NCBI RefSeq assembly: GCF_016756615.1
Contig: NZ_AP023262.1
Location: 2,292,501 to 2,356,500 of the forward strand
Length of the DNA: 64,000 nt
Direction: 5' to 3'
Origin: Mesorhizobium sp. L-8-3
GTDB taxonomy: Bacteria > Pseudomonadota > Alphaproteobacteria > Rhizobiales > Rhizobiaceae
The notes under the pieces are model-generated. The model was not told the origin of the DNA. It worked only from the letters and a program-made list of their open reading frames with translations, and did not search any database. Both the position numbers and the translations under genes were made by a program. This document shows positions 19,498-28,663 of the stretch, piece after piece. The number at the start of each line of letters is the position of its first letter. Position 1 is the stretch's first letter.

Positions 19498-20682
19498 ATG
19501 GTTGCGCTTCGCTGGAACCAGGAAATGAAGCGTGCTTGGTCCGGCTTCGGCTGGCCACCAAAGCGTTCGGGCGCGGCGATCCCGTGGCCGCTGTCGGTGC
19601 CGGCAAGGATCGGGCGGCTGGCGCGACCGGAGATATGGAAAATCCTGCTCGGTGCCTGGCTCGTGGGCCTTCTCGCGAGCGGTCATGCCCATGGCGTTGT
19701 TTCGGCTGAGGCGATCCTGGCCGAAAGCCCGCCGAAGCTGCTTTCCGAGTTCGGCTTCTTCGACGATCTCAAGGCGCAGAACCCGGCGGCTGGTGTCGTT
19801 CCGTTCCAGCTTGCCACGCCGCTGTTCTCCGACGGCGCGTTGAAATTCCGGTTCGTCCATTTGCCCGACGGCAAGGCGGCGCAATATGACGACGATGAAG
19901 CTTTCGACTTCCCGACGGGGACGGCTCTGATCAAGACCTTCGCCTTTCCCGCCGACAATCGCCGGCCGGACCAGGACATCAAGCTGATCGAGACGAGGGT
20001 GCTCCTGCGCCGCACGGACGGCTGGCACGCTTTCGCCTATCTCTGGAACGCCGAACAGACGGACGCCGTGCTGAAGATCGCAGGTGCCAAGGTCGAGATA
20101 TCGACCACCGCAGCGGACGGATCCGCGCTCGCCTTCACCTATTCCGTACCGAACAAGAACCAGTGCAAGGCATGCCACGCCTTCAATGGAGAAATCGTCC
20201 CGCTCGGGCCGAAGGCGCGCAATTTGAACCGCGACGTCGACTATGCAACCGGCCGGCTAAACCAGCTGGCCCACTGGACGGCGGCGGGTATGCTGGCCGA
20301 CGCCCCGGCTCCCAAGGACGCGCCCGCGGTCCCGGACTGGCGCGACGCCGCGGCCGCGCTCGACCTGCGGGCACGAGGCTGGCTCGACGTCAACTGCGCC
20401 CATTGCCATCGCCGGGAGGGGCCGGCCAGCAATTCCGGGCTGTGGTTGACCTTCGGCGAGAAGGATCCGGTGAAATTCGGCGTGAGGAAAAGGCCGGTCG
20501 CGGCGGGCAAGGGGTCCGGCGATCGCCAGTTTGATATCCTTCCGGGCGATCCGGGCGGCTCTATCCTCCTTTATCGCGTCGAGAGCACCGAACCCGGCGT
20601 GATGATGCCGGAACTGGGACGCCATATCGCGGATCCCGAGGCGGTCGCGCTGCTCAAGGACTGGATCGGCCAGATGCGATAA
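19498..20682 (+). CDS. SO2930-family diheme c-type cytochrome
   Basis: A 394-residue exported protein with two c-heme motifs, CKACH (residues 223-227) and CAHCH (300-304). An N-terminal hydrophobic segment (about residues 47-66, WKILLGAWLVGLLASG) follows an unusually long, basic leader of about 45 residues, so the true start may be internal. The N-terminal domain (LLSEFGFFDDLKAQNPAAGV, LATPLFSDGALKFRFV) is typical of the HNE_0200/SO2930 family. A periplasmic electron-transfer role is expected. It is co-transcribed with the beta-helix gene; the substrate of the pair is unknown. Confidence 0.82.
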   Translation: MVALRWNQEMKRAWSGFGWPPKRSGAAIPWPLSVPARIGRLARPEIWKILLGAWLVGLLASGHAHGVVSAEAILAESPPKLLSEFGFFDDLKAQNPAAGVVPFQLATPLFSDGALKFRFVHLPDGKAAQYDDDEAFDFPTGTALIKTFAFPADNRRPDQDIKLIETRVLLRRTDGWHAFAYLWNAEQTDAVLKIAGAKVEISTTAADGSALAFTYSVPNKNQCKACHAFNGEIVPLGPKARNLNRDVDYATGRLNQLAHWTAAGMLADAPAPKDAPAVPDWRDAAAALDLRARGWLDVNCAHCHRREGPASNSGLWLTFGEKDPVKFGVRKRPVAAGKGSGDRQFDILPGDPGGSILLYRVESTEPGVMMPELGRHIADPEAVALLKDWIGQMR

Positions 20683-20757
20683 AGCGCGCCGCTCTATCTG
20701 TTTGCTTGAGCATCGGAATTTTTCCCGAAACGCCTGGGCACTCTCGGGAGGCACGCT
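20683..20757. repeat. Rhizobial-type intergenic palindromic element
   Basis: The gap between the cytochrome and DUF983 genes begins TAAAGCGCGCCGCTCTATCT and ends GGAGGCACGCTTTA, with TTTTTCCCGAAA inside. The TAAAGCG...CGCTTTA ends and internal layout resemble the dispersed intergenic elements common in Mesorhizobium and relatives. The family assignment is from memory. Confidence 0.45.
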
Positions 20758-21186
20758 TTAGCCGGCCTGCGAGCCGCTCTTGTGCCGGAAGTCGAGATCG
20801 ATCCGGCCTTCTTCCGCCTTATGGAAGAATTGCGAGCACACCAGCCATCCCTTCAGCGGGCGCAGCAGCGCCAAGCATGCAAGCAGGGTGAGCGGCATGG
20901 TGGTGAAAAGATGGAGCCAGATCGGTGTGTCGAAGGTCACCTGGAACCAGACGGCGAAGGCCAAGGTCGGTACCGCGGCGATCGTCATGGCGAAGAAGGC
21001 CGGACCATCCGCCGGATCAGCGAAGGAATAGTCGAGGCCGCATACCTCGCAGGATGGAGCCAGCTTGAGGTAACCGGTAAAAAGATGGCCTTCCTGACAC
21101 CGCGGACAGCGTCCGAAGATGCCCGTCTTCATGGGATTGTCGGTTGGGCGATATCCGCCCGCCATATCGCTGACGCTGGTGGCCAT
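20758..21186 (-). CDS. DUF983-family zinc-ribbon membrane protein
   Basis: A 142-residue protein. It has two CxxC pairs in FGRCPRCQEGHLF and PSCEVCGLDY (zinc ribbon), then FADPADGPAFFAMTIAAV and two transmembrane helices (about residues 66-85 and 92-112). The family is widespread in alphaproteobacteria and often near cytochrome oxidase genes, but its function is unproven. The ATG at 21186 has AAGGAAGG just upstream; an in-frame start 18 codons earlier lacks such a site. It is divergent from glmM. Confidence 0.85.
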   Translation of the reverse strand: MATSVSDMAGGYRPTDNPMKTGIFGRCPRCQEGHLFTGYLKLAPSCEVCGLDYSFADPADGPAFFAMTIAAVPTLAFAVWFQVTFDTPIWLHLFTTMPLTLLACLALLRPLKGWLVCSQFFHKAEEGRIDLDFRHKSGSQAG

Positions 21187-21231
21187 GGCTTTCCTTCCTT
21201 TGGAAGATTGTATGGAGGCAGTGTAAACTTC

Positions 21232-21342
21232 TACATACAATCACTTCGCTAATGCCGGCGTATGGATGACGTAGCGCCAAATGTCATGCTTTTCAAGTAT
21301 GCGGCGCGAAGCATCGCAGACGCAATGGTCAAATTGTATGTA
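21232..21342. repeat. Widely spaced inverted repeat TACATACAA / TTGTATGTA
   Basis: TACATACAA (21232-21240) and its exact reverse complement TTGTATGTA (21334-21342) flank a 93-base spacer between the divergent DUF983 and glmM genes. The arms are AT-rich within a GC-rich chromosome and may be paired regulator sites. Confidence 0.4.
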
Positions 21343-21624
21343 TATTGAATGTATCTCGGCGTGCGGGTGAGGTGCAAGTCCCGACGAGCCATTCATGACC
21401 TGTCGAGGTGGATGCGAAGATGGCGGTGTGAGTTGCCCGGGCAGCCTCAAGGGATGTCTGTACCCTCACAATTGATGAGCCTCGGCCTGTTGATATCAAG
21501 CCGTCGGGACTGGAACGGTTTCCTAAGAGTTCGTAACGAATACTTACACAAAGTGATGGCTTCCGGCCGCCCCGTTGTGGCAAACCAGCGCGGGAGGTTG
21601 GCAACGCCTTTGGGGAAAAGCAGC

Positions 21625-22977
21625 ATGTCGAGACGCTATTTCGGTACGGATGGAATTCGGGGCCGAGCCAACAAATTCCCGATGACCGGCGAGGTCGCCA
21701 TGAAGGTCGGCATGGCCGCCGGCATGTCGTTTCAGCGCGGCAATCATCGTCACCGTGTCGTGCTCGGCAAGGACACCCGTCTTTCCGGTTACATGATCGA
21801 GAACGCCATGGTGTCGGGCTTCTGCGCCGCCGGCATGGATGTGTTCCTGCTCGGGCCGATACCGACACCGGCGGTCGCCATGCTCGCCCGTTCGCTGCGC
21901 GCCGATATCGGCGTGATGATCTCGGCCTCTCACAATCCCTATCATGACAACGGCATCAAGCTGTTCGGTCCCGACGGCTACAAGCTCTCTGACGAGATCG
22001 AAACCCGTATCGAGGCGTTGATCGACGGGGAGATCGATATCAAGCTTGCGGATTCGGACGGTCTCGGCCGCGCCAAGCGCATCGACGGCGTGCATGACCG
22101 CTACATCGAATTCGCCAAGCGCACCCTGCCGCGTTCGATGTCGCTCGCCGGCCTGCGCATCGTGGTCGATTGCGCCAACGGCGCGGGCTACAAGGTGGCG
22201 CCGCTCGCGCTGTGGGAACTCGGCGCGGAAGTGATCACCATCAATAACGAGCCCGATGGCTTCAATATCAACCGGGAGTGCGGCTCGACCCATCCCGAGG
22301 GCCTGCAGAAGAAGGTGCATGAGGTGCGCGCCGACATCGGCATTGCGCTCGATGGCGACGCGGACCGCATGGTCATCATCGACGAACTGGGCCAGATCGT
22401 CGACGGAGACCAGATCATGGCGATGATCGCGGAGTCCTGGAACCAGAACGGCCGCCTCGCCGGCGGCGGCGTCGTCGCGACGATCATGTCCAACCTCGGT
22501 CTCGAACGGTTCCTCAGCGATATCGGCCTGCAGCTTCACCGCACCCAGGTCGGCGACCGGTACGTCGTCGAGCATATGCGAGCGCACGGGCTGAATGTTG
22601 GCGGCGAACAGTCCGGTCACATCGTGTTGTCCGATTTCTCCACAACCGGCGACGGCCTCGTCTCGGCGTTGCAGGTGCTGGCCTGCGTGAAGCGCGCCGG
22701 CAAGCCGGTCTCCGAAGTCGCCAAGAAGTTCGATCCCGTGCCGCAGCTTCTGAAGAACGTCCGTTTCTCGGGCGGCAAGCCCTTGGAAAGCGCGCCGGTC
22801 AAGGCAGCGATCGAGGATGCCCGCGGCCGGCTCGGCAATTCCGGCAGGCTCGTCATTCGCCCATCCGGCACCGAGCCGCTGATCCGTGTCATGGCCGAGG
22901 CCGACGACCCGCAACTGGTCGAAGCTGTCGTCGACGACATCGTCAGCGTGATCGCCGAGGCAAAGTCGGCGGCGTAG
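21625..22977 (+). CDS. glmM: Phosphoglucosamine mutase GlmM
   Basis: A 450-residue enzyme that interconverts glucosamine-6-phosphate and glucosamine-1-phosphate for UDP-GlcNAc synthesis. Signatures are [14 protein letters not shown] at the N-terminus, the phosphoserine loop [14 protein letters not shown], the metal loop DGDADRM and the phosphate-binding [12 protein letters not shown]. The ATG at 21625 has GGGGAA upstream and gives the canonical start; the frame is open for about 90 codons upstream without conserved sequence. It usually follows ftsH directly in this order; here four genes intervene. Confidence 0.96.
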   Translation: MSRRYFGTDGIRGRANKFPMTGEVAMKVGMAAGMSFQRGNHRHRVVLGKDTRLSGYMIENAMVSGFCAAGMDVFLLGPIPTPAVAMLARSLRADIGVMISASHNPYHDNGIKLFGPDGYKLSDEIETRIEALIDGEIDIKLADSDGLGRAKRIDGVHDRYIEFAKRTLPRSMSLAGLRIVVDCANGAGYKVAPLALWELGAEVITINNEPDGFNINRECGSTHPEGLQKKVHEVRADIGIALDGDADRMVIIDELGQIVDGDQIMAMIAESWNQNGRLAGGGVVATIMSNLGLERFLSDIGLQLHRTQVGDRYVVEHMRAHGLNVGGEQSGHIVLSDFSTTGDGLVSALQVLACVKRAGKPVSEVAKKFDPVPQLLKNVRFSGGKPLESAPVKAAIEDARGRLGNSGRLVIRPSGTEPLIRVMAEADDPQLVEAVVDDIVSVIAEAKSAA

Positions 22978-23630
22978 GCGGCAAGGCCGACCGCCCGGAA
23001 CCTTCCGATCTGGGGCATCCAGGCAGCGGTTGGCTCGTGAACGGTTGCGGGTGTATCCAGGCGAAGAAACAGGGTTGGGATCTGCCTGGAAAAAATGCCT
23101 GCTTTCGGGGCAAGACCCCGACTATCTGCCCGAGGCTTCCTATTCGGCCCATCGCATGCTCTTGGGGCTGCCTCATGTGACAAGAGGCGGCACCTCCGCT
23201 GACGATGCAAATGCCGTCGCTGGGGGTTCGATAGGCGGTGCCGGCCCCGCGCATGAGGGCAAGCCTTCTGGTCTGGCTTGAGATGACGATGCCTGGCGGC
23301 GCCCTTCGCCGCCAGCGCGGAGACAAGTGCCGCCATCCCGTCGTGCGGCTGCTGTTCTCTCCGGGCGCTACGCCGCCGTTCCTGGCCCGAACTGCCGGCT
23401 GGCAGGTTTGCGTCAGGCTCGCGACACGACCACGCCGCAGCCATGCTGCTCAAGATCCCCTGCAGCGAGCCAGAGCTGCGAAGGGCAGCGGTGCTTGCCG
23501 TGAAGATTCCCGCACTGGTTGTAGTCGATGACGATTCCGTGAAACTTCCGGTTAAGGGGTTCAAAAAAATCAGGAGTGTGGTAGTCTCGATTTGTTACAT
23601 GAGGATACATGACGTGAAAGGAGTGAGGCC
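22978..23630. other. Gene-free region containing a structured RNA candidate
   Basis: No credible protein is seen in these 650 bases. Besides the RNA candidate at 23090-23262 (minus strand) there is a perfect 9-bp hairpin CTGGCGGCG / CGCCGCCAG at 23293-23315. Confidence 0.5.
23090..23262 (-). ncRNA. Candidate structured ncRNA, long interrupted hairpin plus 3' terminator-like stem
   Basis: Read on the minus strand, TGCCCTCATG pairs with CATGAGGCA (plus-strand 23252-23261 with 23169-23177), inside which GGCACC pairs with GGTGCC (23237-23242 with 23189-23194), and GACG pairs with CGTC near the tip. A second stem TCGGGG / CCCCGA lies at 23105-23121, and a run of six T residues follows at 23095-23090. 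A long hairpin with an open centre and a 3' terminator is the plan of 6S RNA, but the identity is not established and no strong promoter is visible. Confidence 0.4.
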
Positions 23631-24068
23631 ATGCCCGAAACTGAACCTCTCTCGCCAAGCTGGTCGCAACGGTGGTCGAACTATCGACCTTCCAAAACCA
23701 TGTGGTTCTGGTCACTAGCAGGAATATCCGCGCTGACGATGGTCGTCGGCTTCGCCTTCGGCGGATGGACCACGGGTGGAACAGCCGCGCTGATGGCTGA
23801 AAAGGCGGCAAGGGATGCTCGATCCGAACTGGTAGCTACCGTATGTGTGGGGAAATTCGTTTCCGCCGACAATGCCGCGGAGCAACTGGCTGCCCTCAAG
23901 AAAACGTCCTCGTGGGAGCGAAACAGGTTCATTGAGAACGGCGGATGGCTCAAGCTGACAGGTATGGATAAGGTCGTTCCCGGCGCCGCCGAGCTTTGCG
24001 CGAAGGAATTGGTCGCGATTGAGAACCTTCCAGAACAGAGCGCCGAAGCGGTCACGACCGACGGCTGA
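23631..24068 (+). CDS. Conserved single-span membrane protein of unknown function
   Basis: A 145-residue protein with a short cytoplasmic N-terminus, one transmembrane helix (about residues 27-46, FWSLAGISALTMVVGFAFGG), the block GWTTGGTAALMAEKAARDAR and a periplasmic domain with two cysteines (AELVATVCVGKF-type segment and AAELCAKEL). I recognise it as a widespread alphaproteobacterial hypothetical but know no function. AAAGGAG nine bases upstream fixes the ATG at 23631. No operon partners are evident. Confidence 0.75.
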   Translation: MPETEPLSPSWSQRWSNYRPSKTMWFWSLAGISALTMVVGFAFGGWTTGGTAALMAEKAARDARSELVATVCVGKFVSADNAAEQLAALKKTSSWERNRFIENGGWLKLTGMDKVVPGAAELCAKELVAIENLPEQSAEAVTTDG

Positions 24069-24576
24069 ATTATCGGGCTGCTGAATTATTGGGCGTGGGC
24101 TCCTCCGAGGGGAGGAAGGCAGGTCGCCGAGTGGATCAGAACCTTGCTGGTTCCGCTCGGCGACCGCCGCGCTTTTCCAGGTGTTGCCGGATGTTGCCGC
24201 TAGAGGCGCGGGCTGTGCGAGAAGACCCGGTCTGCGGCTGGCCAGCACAACAATAAAAAGGCGATCTCAGCCCTTGTCGCCATTCTACGATGGCGGCACA
24301 CTGCTCTTGTTTGCAAGGGGAGCGACGAAGGGATGTGGATTCGGCCAACCTGCGACGAGATCAGAGCGTGAGTGTCAACGCAGACCATTTGGTCGCGCAG
24401 GGAGACCACGGCGAGAGGACGCTCGTGACACATGGCCGAGGCGACGTTCTGGTCGAGCAAGGCCAATCGGACATTGTCGAATCGTTGCAACTACAGCAGT
24501 TCGCTCTCGGAGCATCGGGGCACGTCGTACCACAGATTTCAATTGAAGAGGCCGTTCGGGCCAGGGGACGCAAAGC
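24069..24576. other. Intergenic region, no confident gene
   Basis: About 500 bases with only short overlapping open frames on both strands. None has a clear ribosome binding site or a recognisable domain. Confidence 0.45.
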
Positions 24577-24717
24577 GTGGCAAAGAATCCTGACAATTTG
24601 CTACAGGACAAAAGTGAAGGCTTGCCGGAACGGATTGGCCATCTGCTCGGGATGATCGTCTTCATTGGAGTCTGCTGCATGGTTGCTTGGCCGATCGTGC
24701 AGTCGCTGTTCTTCTAG
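24577..24717 (+). CDS. Small one-span membrane protein upstream of trkH
   Basis: A GTG-started frame of 46 codons. A polar N-terminus (AKNPDNLLQDKSEGLPERIG) is followed by one hydrophobic helix (HLLGMIVFIGVCCMVAWPIV) and the end QSLFF. The stop lies seven bases before the probable TTG start of trkH, so the two could be translationally coupled. AGGGGA about 10 bases upstream is a weak ribosome site. Small membrane peptides are known subunits of some potassium transporters, but similarity to any of them is not claimed. Confidence 0.4.
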   Translation: MAKNPDNLLQDKSEGLPERIGHLLGMIVFIGVCCMVAWPIVQSLFF

Positions 24718-24723
24718 CGCCGT

Positions 24724-26193
24724 TTGCCGTCTGCCGTGAACAGAGTTGCTGCCCGCGCCGCAATCCATATCTCTGCTGTGTTCGCTCTCTATCTGTCCGC
24801 TGCGATGCTGCTGCCGGCGGGGGTGGATCTCTATCACGGCAATGAAGACTGGCAGGTCTTCGCCGCATCAGCTGCCATCACCGCCGCCGCCGCCCTGGGT
24901 GTAGCGGCCGCCACGCACGGCAATACTCCCCCCGCCTCGACGCGATTCGGATTCCTGCTGGTCAATCTTCTGTGGATGACAATGGCGGTAGCCGGGGCTC
25001 TGCCGCTGCTCATTTCGTCGCTTGAGTTGAGCCTTGCGGAAGCATTCTTCGAGTCGGTCTCGGCCATAACCACGACCGGGTCTACGGTGATCACCGGTCT
25101 CGATGACAAGCCGCCGGGCGTGCTGCTCTGGCGATCCATCCTTCAATGGATGGGCGGACTCGGCGTGATAGCACTGGGGCTTTTTCTGCTGCCTTTTCTG
25201 AAGGTCGGCGGGGTCACCTATTTCAAGATCGAGTCGTCGGATATCGAGGACAAACCCTTCGAACGATTCGCAACCTTTGCAGCCAGCCTCCTTGGCATCT
25301 ACGCAATGCTGACGGTTGCCTGCGCCATTTGCTACCTGCTTGCAGGAATGACCGGATTCGACGCGCTGAACCATGCCATGACAACGATGTCGACCGGCGG
25401 GATGTCGACCCACGATGCTTCGTTTGGGCAGTTCGCAAACTCCCCACACATACTGTGGATCGCTACCGTCTTCATGTTTGTCGGCGGGCTGCCGTTTTCG
25501 ATTCTGATCCTGTTTGCTATTCGCGGGCGCTACGACGCTCTGCGTGACCCCCAGATTCGGGTCTTTGCCGGATACTGTATCGTGTTCGCCGTTGCCGTGG
25601 CCGTATATCTGCGCGTAACCGCCGAAAAGCCCTTCCTCGAGGCCCTCACGCATTCCGCGTTCAATTTCGTGTCGATCATCACCACGACTGGCTATGCCAG
25701 CAGCGACTATTCTGCATGGGGGCCGCTTGCCGTAGCCTGCTTCTTCGTGGCGACCTTTCTTGGCGGCTGTTCGGGATCCACCGCGGGCGGGATCAAGGCG
25801 TATCGTTTCCTGGTGCTTTTCGAACTGACAATGAACGGTCTGCGCAAACTGGTCTATCCCAATTCGGTAATTACGATCCGTTACGGGGACCGTGTCGTCG
25901 ATGCCGACATGCAACGGGCAGTCGTACTGTTTATCTCGGCCTTCTTCGTGATCTGGGCGATAGTCGCAATCTTGCTCGGCGCGACAGGACTGGATCTCAT
26001 CACAGCAGTTACGGGGTCGCTTACGGCCATGACCAATGTCGGTCCCGGTCTGGGTGATATCATCGGCCCCGCGGGCAATTTCGCGTCCTTGCCCGATTCG
26101 TCGAAGTGGTTCCTGTCGATGGCAATGCTTCTGGGCAGGCTCGAAATCCTCGTCGTGCTGGTGATTTTCACACCCACTTTCTGGAGCCGTTGA
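24724..26193 (+). CDS. trkH: Trk-type potassium uptake membrane subunit TrkH
   Basis: A 489-residue potassium channel-like transporter with four membrane-pore-membrane repeats. The four selectivity loops are visible: ITTTGSTVITG, TTMSTGGMSTHD, SIITTTGYASSDY and AMTNVGPGLGD. It works with the cytosolic NAD-binding subunit TrkA, which is not in this window. The start is TTG 24724 or GTG 24736 (NRVAARAAIHIS); neither has a strong ribosome site. The C-terminus ends LGRLEILVVLVIFTPTFW, the family norm. Confidence 0.92.
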   Translation: MPSAVNRVAARAAIHISAVFALYLSAAMLLPAGVDLYHGNEDWQVFAASAAITAAAALGVAAATHGNTPPASTRFGFLLVNLLWMTMAVAGALPLLISSLELSLAEAFFESVSAITTTGSTVITGLDDKPPGVLLWRSILQWMGGLGVIALGLFLLPFLKVGGVTYFKIESSDIEDKPFERFATFAASLLGIYAMLTVACAICYLLAGMTGFDALNHAMTTMSTGGMSTHDASFGQFANSPHILWIATVFMFVGGLPFSILILFAIRGRYDALRDPQIRVFAGYCIVFAVAVAVYLRVTAEKPFLEALTHSAFNFVSIITTTGYASSDYSAWGPLAVACFFVATFLGGCSGSTAGGIKAYRFLVLFELTMNGLRKLVYPNSVITIRYGDRVVDADMQRAVVLFISAFFVIWAIVAILLGATGLDLITAVTGSLTAMTNVGPGLGDIIGPAGNFASLPDSSKWFLSMAMLLGRLEILVVLVIFTPTFWSR

Positions 26194-26322
26194 GCTTCGT
26201 TGCGCTTCTGCCGCGTCGGCTCCCGGAGCGGTGACGGCATCGATGGAATCTGTGCTGCCGCTCGATCCAGTCCAACCTTGCCAGGATATCCTCACAGAAC
26301 GCCTTGTCCTGCGTAGCCTCGG

Positions 26323-26535
26323 CTACGAAGCGTCCTCCGCCAAGATGGCAAGGAATTCTCTACGCGAGAACCGGATCGTATAGCGATACTGCGACTGCGT
26401 ATCATAGATGCCATCGGCACAAAACGACAGGGACACCCTATCGCCTTCGGATTCGATTCCGATTTGTCCGAGCGGCTGATCCAGGATGGTTCTCTCCCGA
26501 CCTGGCCGCTTTGCCGGTCCAACACGAATTTGCAT
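26323..26535 (-). CDS. Small hypothetical protein
   Basis: A 70-residue soluble protein starting MQIRVGPAKRPGRERTILDQ and ending FSRREFLAILAEDAS. The ATG at 26535 has GGGAGAA seven bases upstream, the best ribosome site in this region, and the composition is protein-like. An in-frame extension upstream is rejected because it would bypass that site. No domain is recognised and there is no partner gene. It lies convergent to trkH. Confidence 0.55.
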   Translation of the reverse strand: MQIRVGPAKRPGRERTILDQPLGQIGIESEGDRVSLSFCADGIYDTQSQYRYTIRFSRREFLAILAEDAS

Positions 26536-27238
26536 GGTAATTCTCCCGCCGCTGCCATGTCGCCCGGCTGCGGGAAACGCACAAGCAGCACCCACATGTA
26601 CAGTCACATGAAAAGGCTCGTGCCGACGCCTCCGTTCGCATCAGGAACACAGACCCGGATGAATTTCATGGCGCGTTCGAAACGACGCCAACGTACATCT
26701 GAGATGAACCAGTGTTTTCGATCAAATAGTCTTTGTCAACAAATTCCGAAATTTCGTGAGATTTCTCTATCGATGCTCTCGAAGTGTTGTCATGGAATCT
26801 GTGAGAGTGCAGGTTGATGAAATATACAACCATACGGGGCAATGACGGAGTGTGTGAGCAACAGACTGCATCCGGCCTTCTGCGAATATCAGGTGCTCTT
26901 GGGATTGTTCTGGAGCAGGTCGGCAGGCTATCGGAGCAGGCACTGGCTGTTCCTGACGCCTGTCGTACTCGGCGGCGTTCCTTGTGGGGACGGACATCGC
27001 AAGGCGTGCTCGCGTCAGCGTCAGCGGAAGCCGCCCGGATAAACCTCAACCTTGACGTGGGCTATCGGTCGTGAGGAGCGCGCGCACGCCATCGGCAAAG
27101 GCTTGCCCAGCAAGCGTTTTCGCGAACGTGGTTAAGAAAGACGGTTAAGCCGGCCTTAACCTTTGCAACTCATTATCCAAAACCGGGTTGTAACCAACGG
27201 AGCCGGGGGACGGGTCCGTCTTCGCAAAGGTGAGAGCA
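26536..27238. other. Gene-free porin upstream region
   Basis: About 700 bases without a credible gene. At 27041-27072 the plus strand could encode INLNLDVGYRS followed by a stop. This resembles a late beta-strand of the adjacent porins (compare LKVDLGYRYRS) and may be a trace of a lost porin copy. A CtrA box lies near the right end. Confidence 0.4.
27145..27160 (+). promoter_or_regulatory. CtrA-type box upstream of the first porin
   Basis: TTAAGCCGGCCTTAAC is an exact TTAA-N7-TTAA(C) match, 79 bases before the porin start. Another TTAA at 27132-27135 precedes it. Confidence 0.55.
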
Positions 27239-28084
27239 ATGTACAGATTTGCCAGACCAGGCCTTTTGGCCGCGCTGGTCGCCGGCATGGCGGGATCCGC
27301 ATTCGCAGCAGACATCGGTGAGCCGCCGATCATCGAGGCGCCGCCGCCGGTCTATCAGGAAGTCGACTACGGCGGTTGGTACATACGTGGCGACCTCGAC
27401 TATCATTGGTCGGATTTCAGCGGCGCGGACTACATTACCTATGGAAGTGTGGTGCCGGAGCCCGGGACAGGGAGTTTCGATACCGGCGACCTCAAGGGCG
27501 CCTTCTCGATCGGCGCGGGTGTCGGCTACCAGGTCAACCGATATTTCCGCACGGACCTGACGCTGGACTACTGGTTCTCGTCGGACTTCACCGGCAGTAC
27601 GAGCGGCGTCTGCGGCGGCGTCGCCTGCGTTTCGACGGACAGCTCCGCCTACAGCGCGTGGCTGCTGCTTGCCAACGCCTATGTCGACCTCGGCACCTAT
27701 TATGGGATCACACCCTATGTCGGCGCCGGTATAGGCGGCGCCCGGGTGCAGTGGGACGACCTGACAAACACGATCGATGGTACTACCGATATCCATTCCG
27801 GTGCGCAAAGCTGGCGTTTCGCCTACGCCCTTATGGCCGGTGCCTCCTATTGTCTGACCGACCGGCTCAAGCTCGACGCCGGATACCGCTTCAGCCACAT
27901 CAACGGCGGGCGTATGTTCGAATATGCCACGCCTACGCTCGGCGGAATCGGGGCGGGGCCAGGTTACGACAACGGCTTCAACACACATGAGGTGCGCGCC
28001 GGTCTGCGTTACCAGTTCGGTGGACGCAACGAGTGCTCCGAACCGGTGGCCTACGTGCGGCCCGAGCCGGTCTATACCAAGTAG
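27239..28084 (+). CDS. Omp25/31-type outer-membrane porin-like protein
   Basis: A 281-residue exported beta-barrel protein. The signal peptide is MYRFARPGLLAALVAGMAGSAFA; alternating strands follow (GGWYIRGDLDYHW, GAFSIGAGVGYQVNRYFRTD, GITPYVGAGIGGARVQWDDL, LKLDAGYRFSHINGGRMF). This is the Omp25/Omp31 surface-protein family of Brucella and rhizobia, eight-stranded barrels tied to envelope integrity. The C-terminal 20 residues (ECSEPVAYVRPEPVYTK) extend past the last strand and lack a terminal Phe. AAAGGTGAG fixes the start. The next barrel gene at 28664 is a paralogue. Confidence 0.85.
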   Translation: MYRFARPGLLAALVAGMAGSAFAADIGEPPIIEAPPPVYQEVDYGGWYIRGDLDYHWSDFSGADYITYGSVVPEPGTGSFDTGDLKGAFSIGAGVGYQVNRYFRTDLTLDYWFSSDFTGSTSGVCGGVACVSTDSSAYSAWLLLANAYVDLGTYYGITPYVGAGIGGARVQWDDLTNTIDGTTDIHSGAQSWRFAYALMAGASYCLTDRLKLDAGYRFSHINGGRMFEYATPTLGGIGAGPGYDNGFNTHEVRAGLRYQFGGRNECSEPVAYVRPEPVYTK

Positions 28085-28153
28085 GTCTCTTTCGATCATG
28101 ACCGCCCGGCCCCGGGCCCGGCGGTCCCTATCAATACGTCGTCCCGAGGACAA

Positions 28154-28399
28154 TCAGCGCGACAGCCGTCGCCTGTTTGCCCGTACCTTTCTGCGATAGC
28201 CGCGTACCACGTCCTTGCCGCCGGCTCCGGCTGCGATCGCTCCTGCCGCCTGTGTGGCGGCGATCACTTTCTCGGTGACCATGCGCCTGGCTTCGCGTTC
28301 GCCGGCTTTGCCGCCGCGGGCCAGATGCAGCGCTCGCAGCCAGATGACCTGCTGGGCTTCCAGTCCAAGCATCATCGTGTCGAACCAAAGCCGATACAT
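28154..28399 (-). CDS. Small phasin-like helical protein
   Basis: An 81-residue basic, helical protein: MYRLWFDTMMLGLEAQQVIWL at the N-terminus, then ARRMVTEKVIAATQAAG, a glycine-rich turn and a strongly basic tail (RGYRRKVRANRRRLSR). Small rhizobial proteins of this type with the LEAQQVI...MVTEK pattern are commonly filed as phasin-like or hypothetical. AGGGAGA lies upstream of the ATG at 28399. It sits between the two porin genes on the opposite strand, with no evidence of a shared role. Confidence 0.6.
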   Translation of the reverse strand: MYRLWFDTMMLGLEAQQVIWLRALHLARGGKAGEREARRMVTEKVIAATQAAGAIAAGAGGKDVVRGYRRKVRANRRRLSR

Positions 28400-28577
28400 G
28401 ATTGCGTCTCCCTTGTTCGGGCCGCCAGCCGCAGGCGGGTGCCCCTCCAAGAACAGTAGCGCGATTGTTCTTGTCAGGCGCGCGCCTTTTTTCGGCGAGC
28501 GCGGCCTCTCGGACCTGCGGCCGGGATGATGTCAGGGCGAACATCTTGTTTTCTAAAGACGATTTCTGGCATCAGGG

Positions 28578-28593
28578 TTAACCCGTACTTAAC
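28578..28593 (+). promoter_or_regulatory. CtrA-type box upstream of the second porin
   Basis: TTAACCCGTACTTAAC is an exact TTAA-N7-TTAA(C) match, 71 bases before the second porin start, with a further GTTAAC at 28601-28606. Confidence 0.55.
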
Positions 28594-28663
28594 CTCTATG
28601 GTTAACAATGGCTCCATGGGCATCCGGGCGAAGCCGTCCGGTGGTATCGGGGAGTTCCTGCAG

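Noticed and set aside
24290..24655. 121-codon plus-strand frame
   Set aside because: No ribosome site or domain; the small GTG frame at 24577 in another frame is a better candidate.
27041..27072. Porin beta-strand remnant INLNLDVGYRS
   Set aside because: Too short to separate from chance; mentioned only in the intergenic entry.
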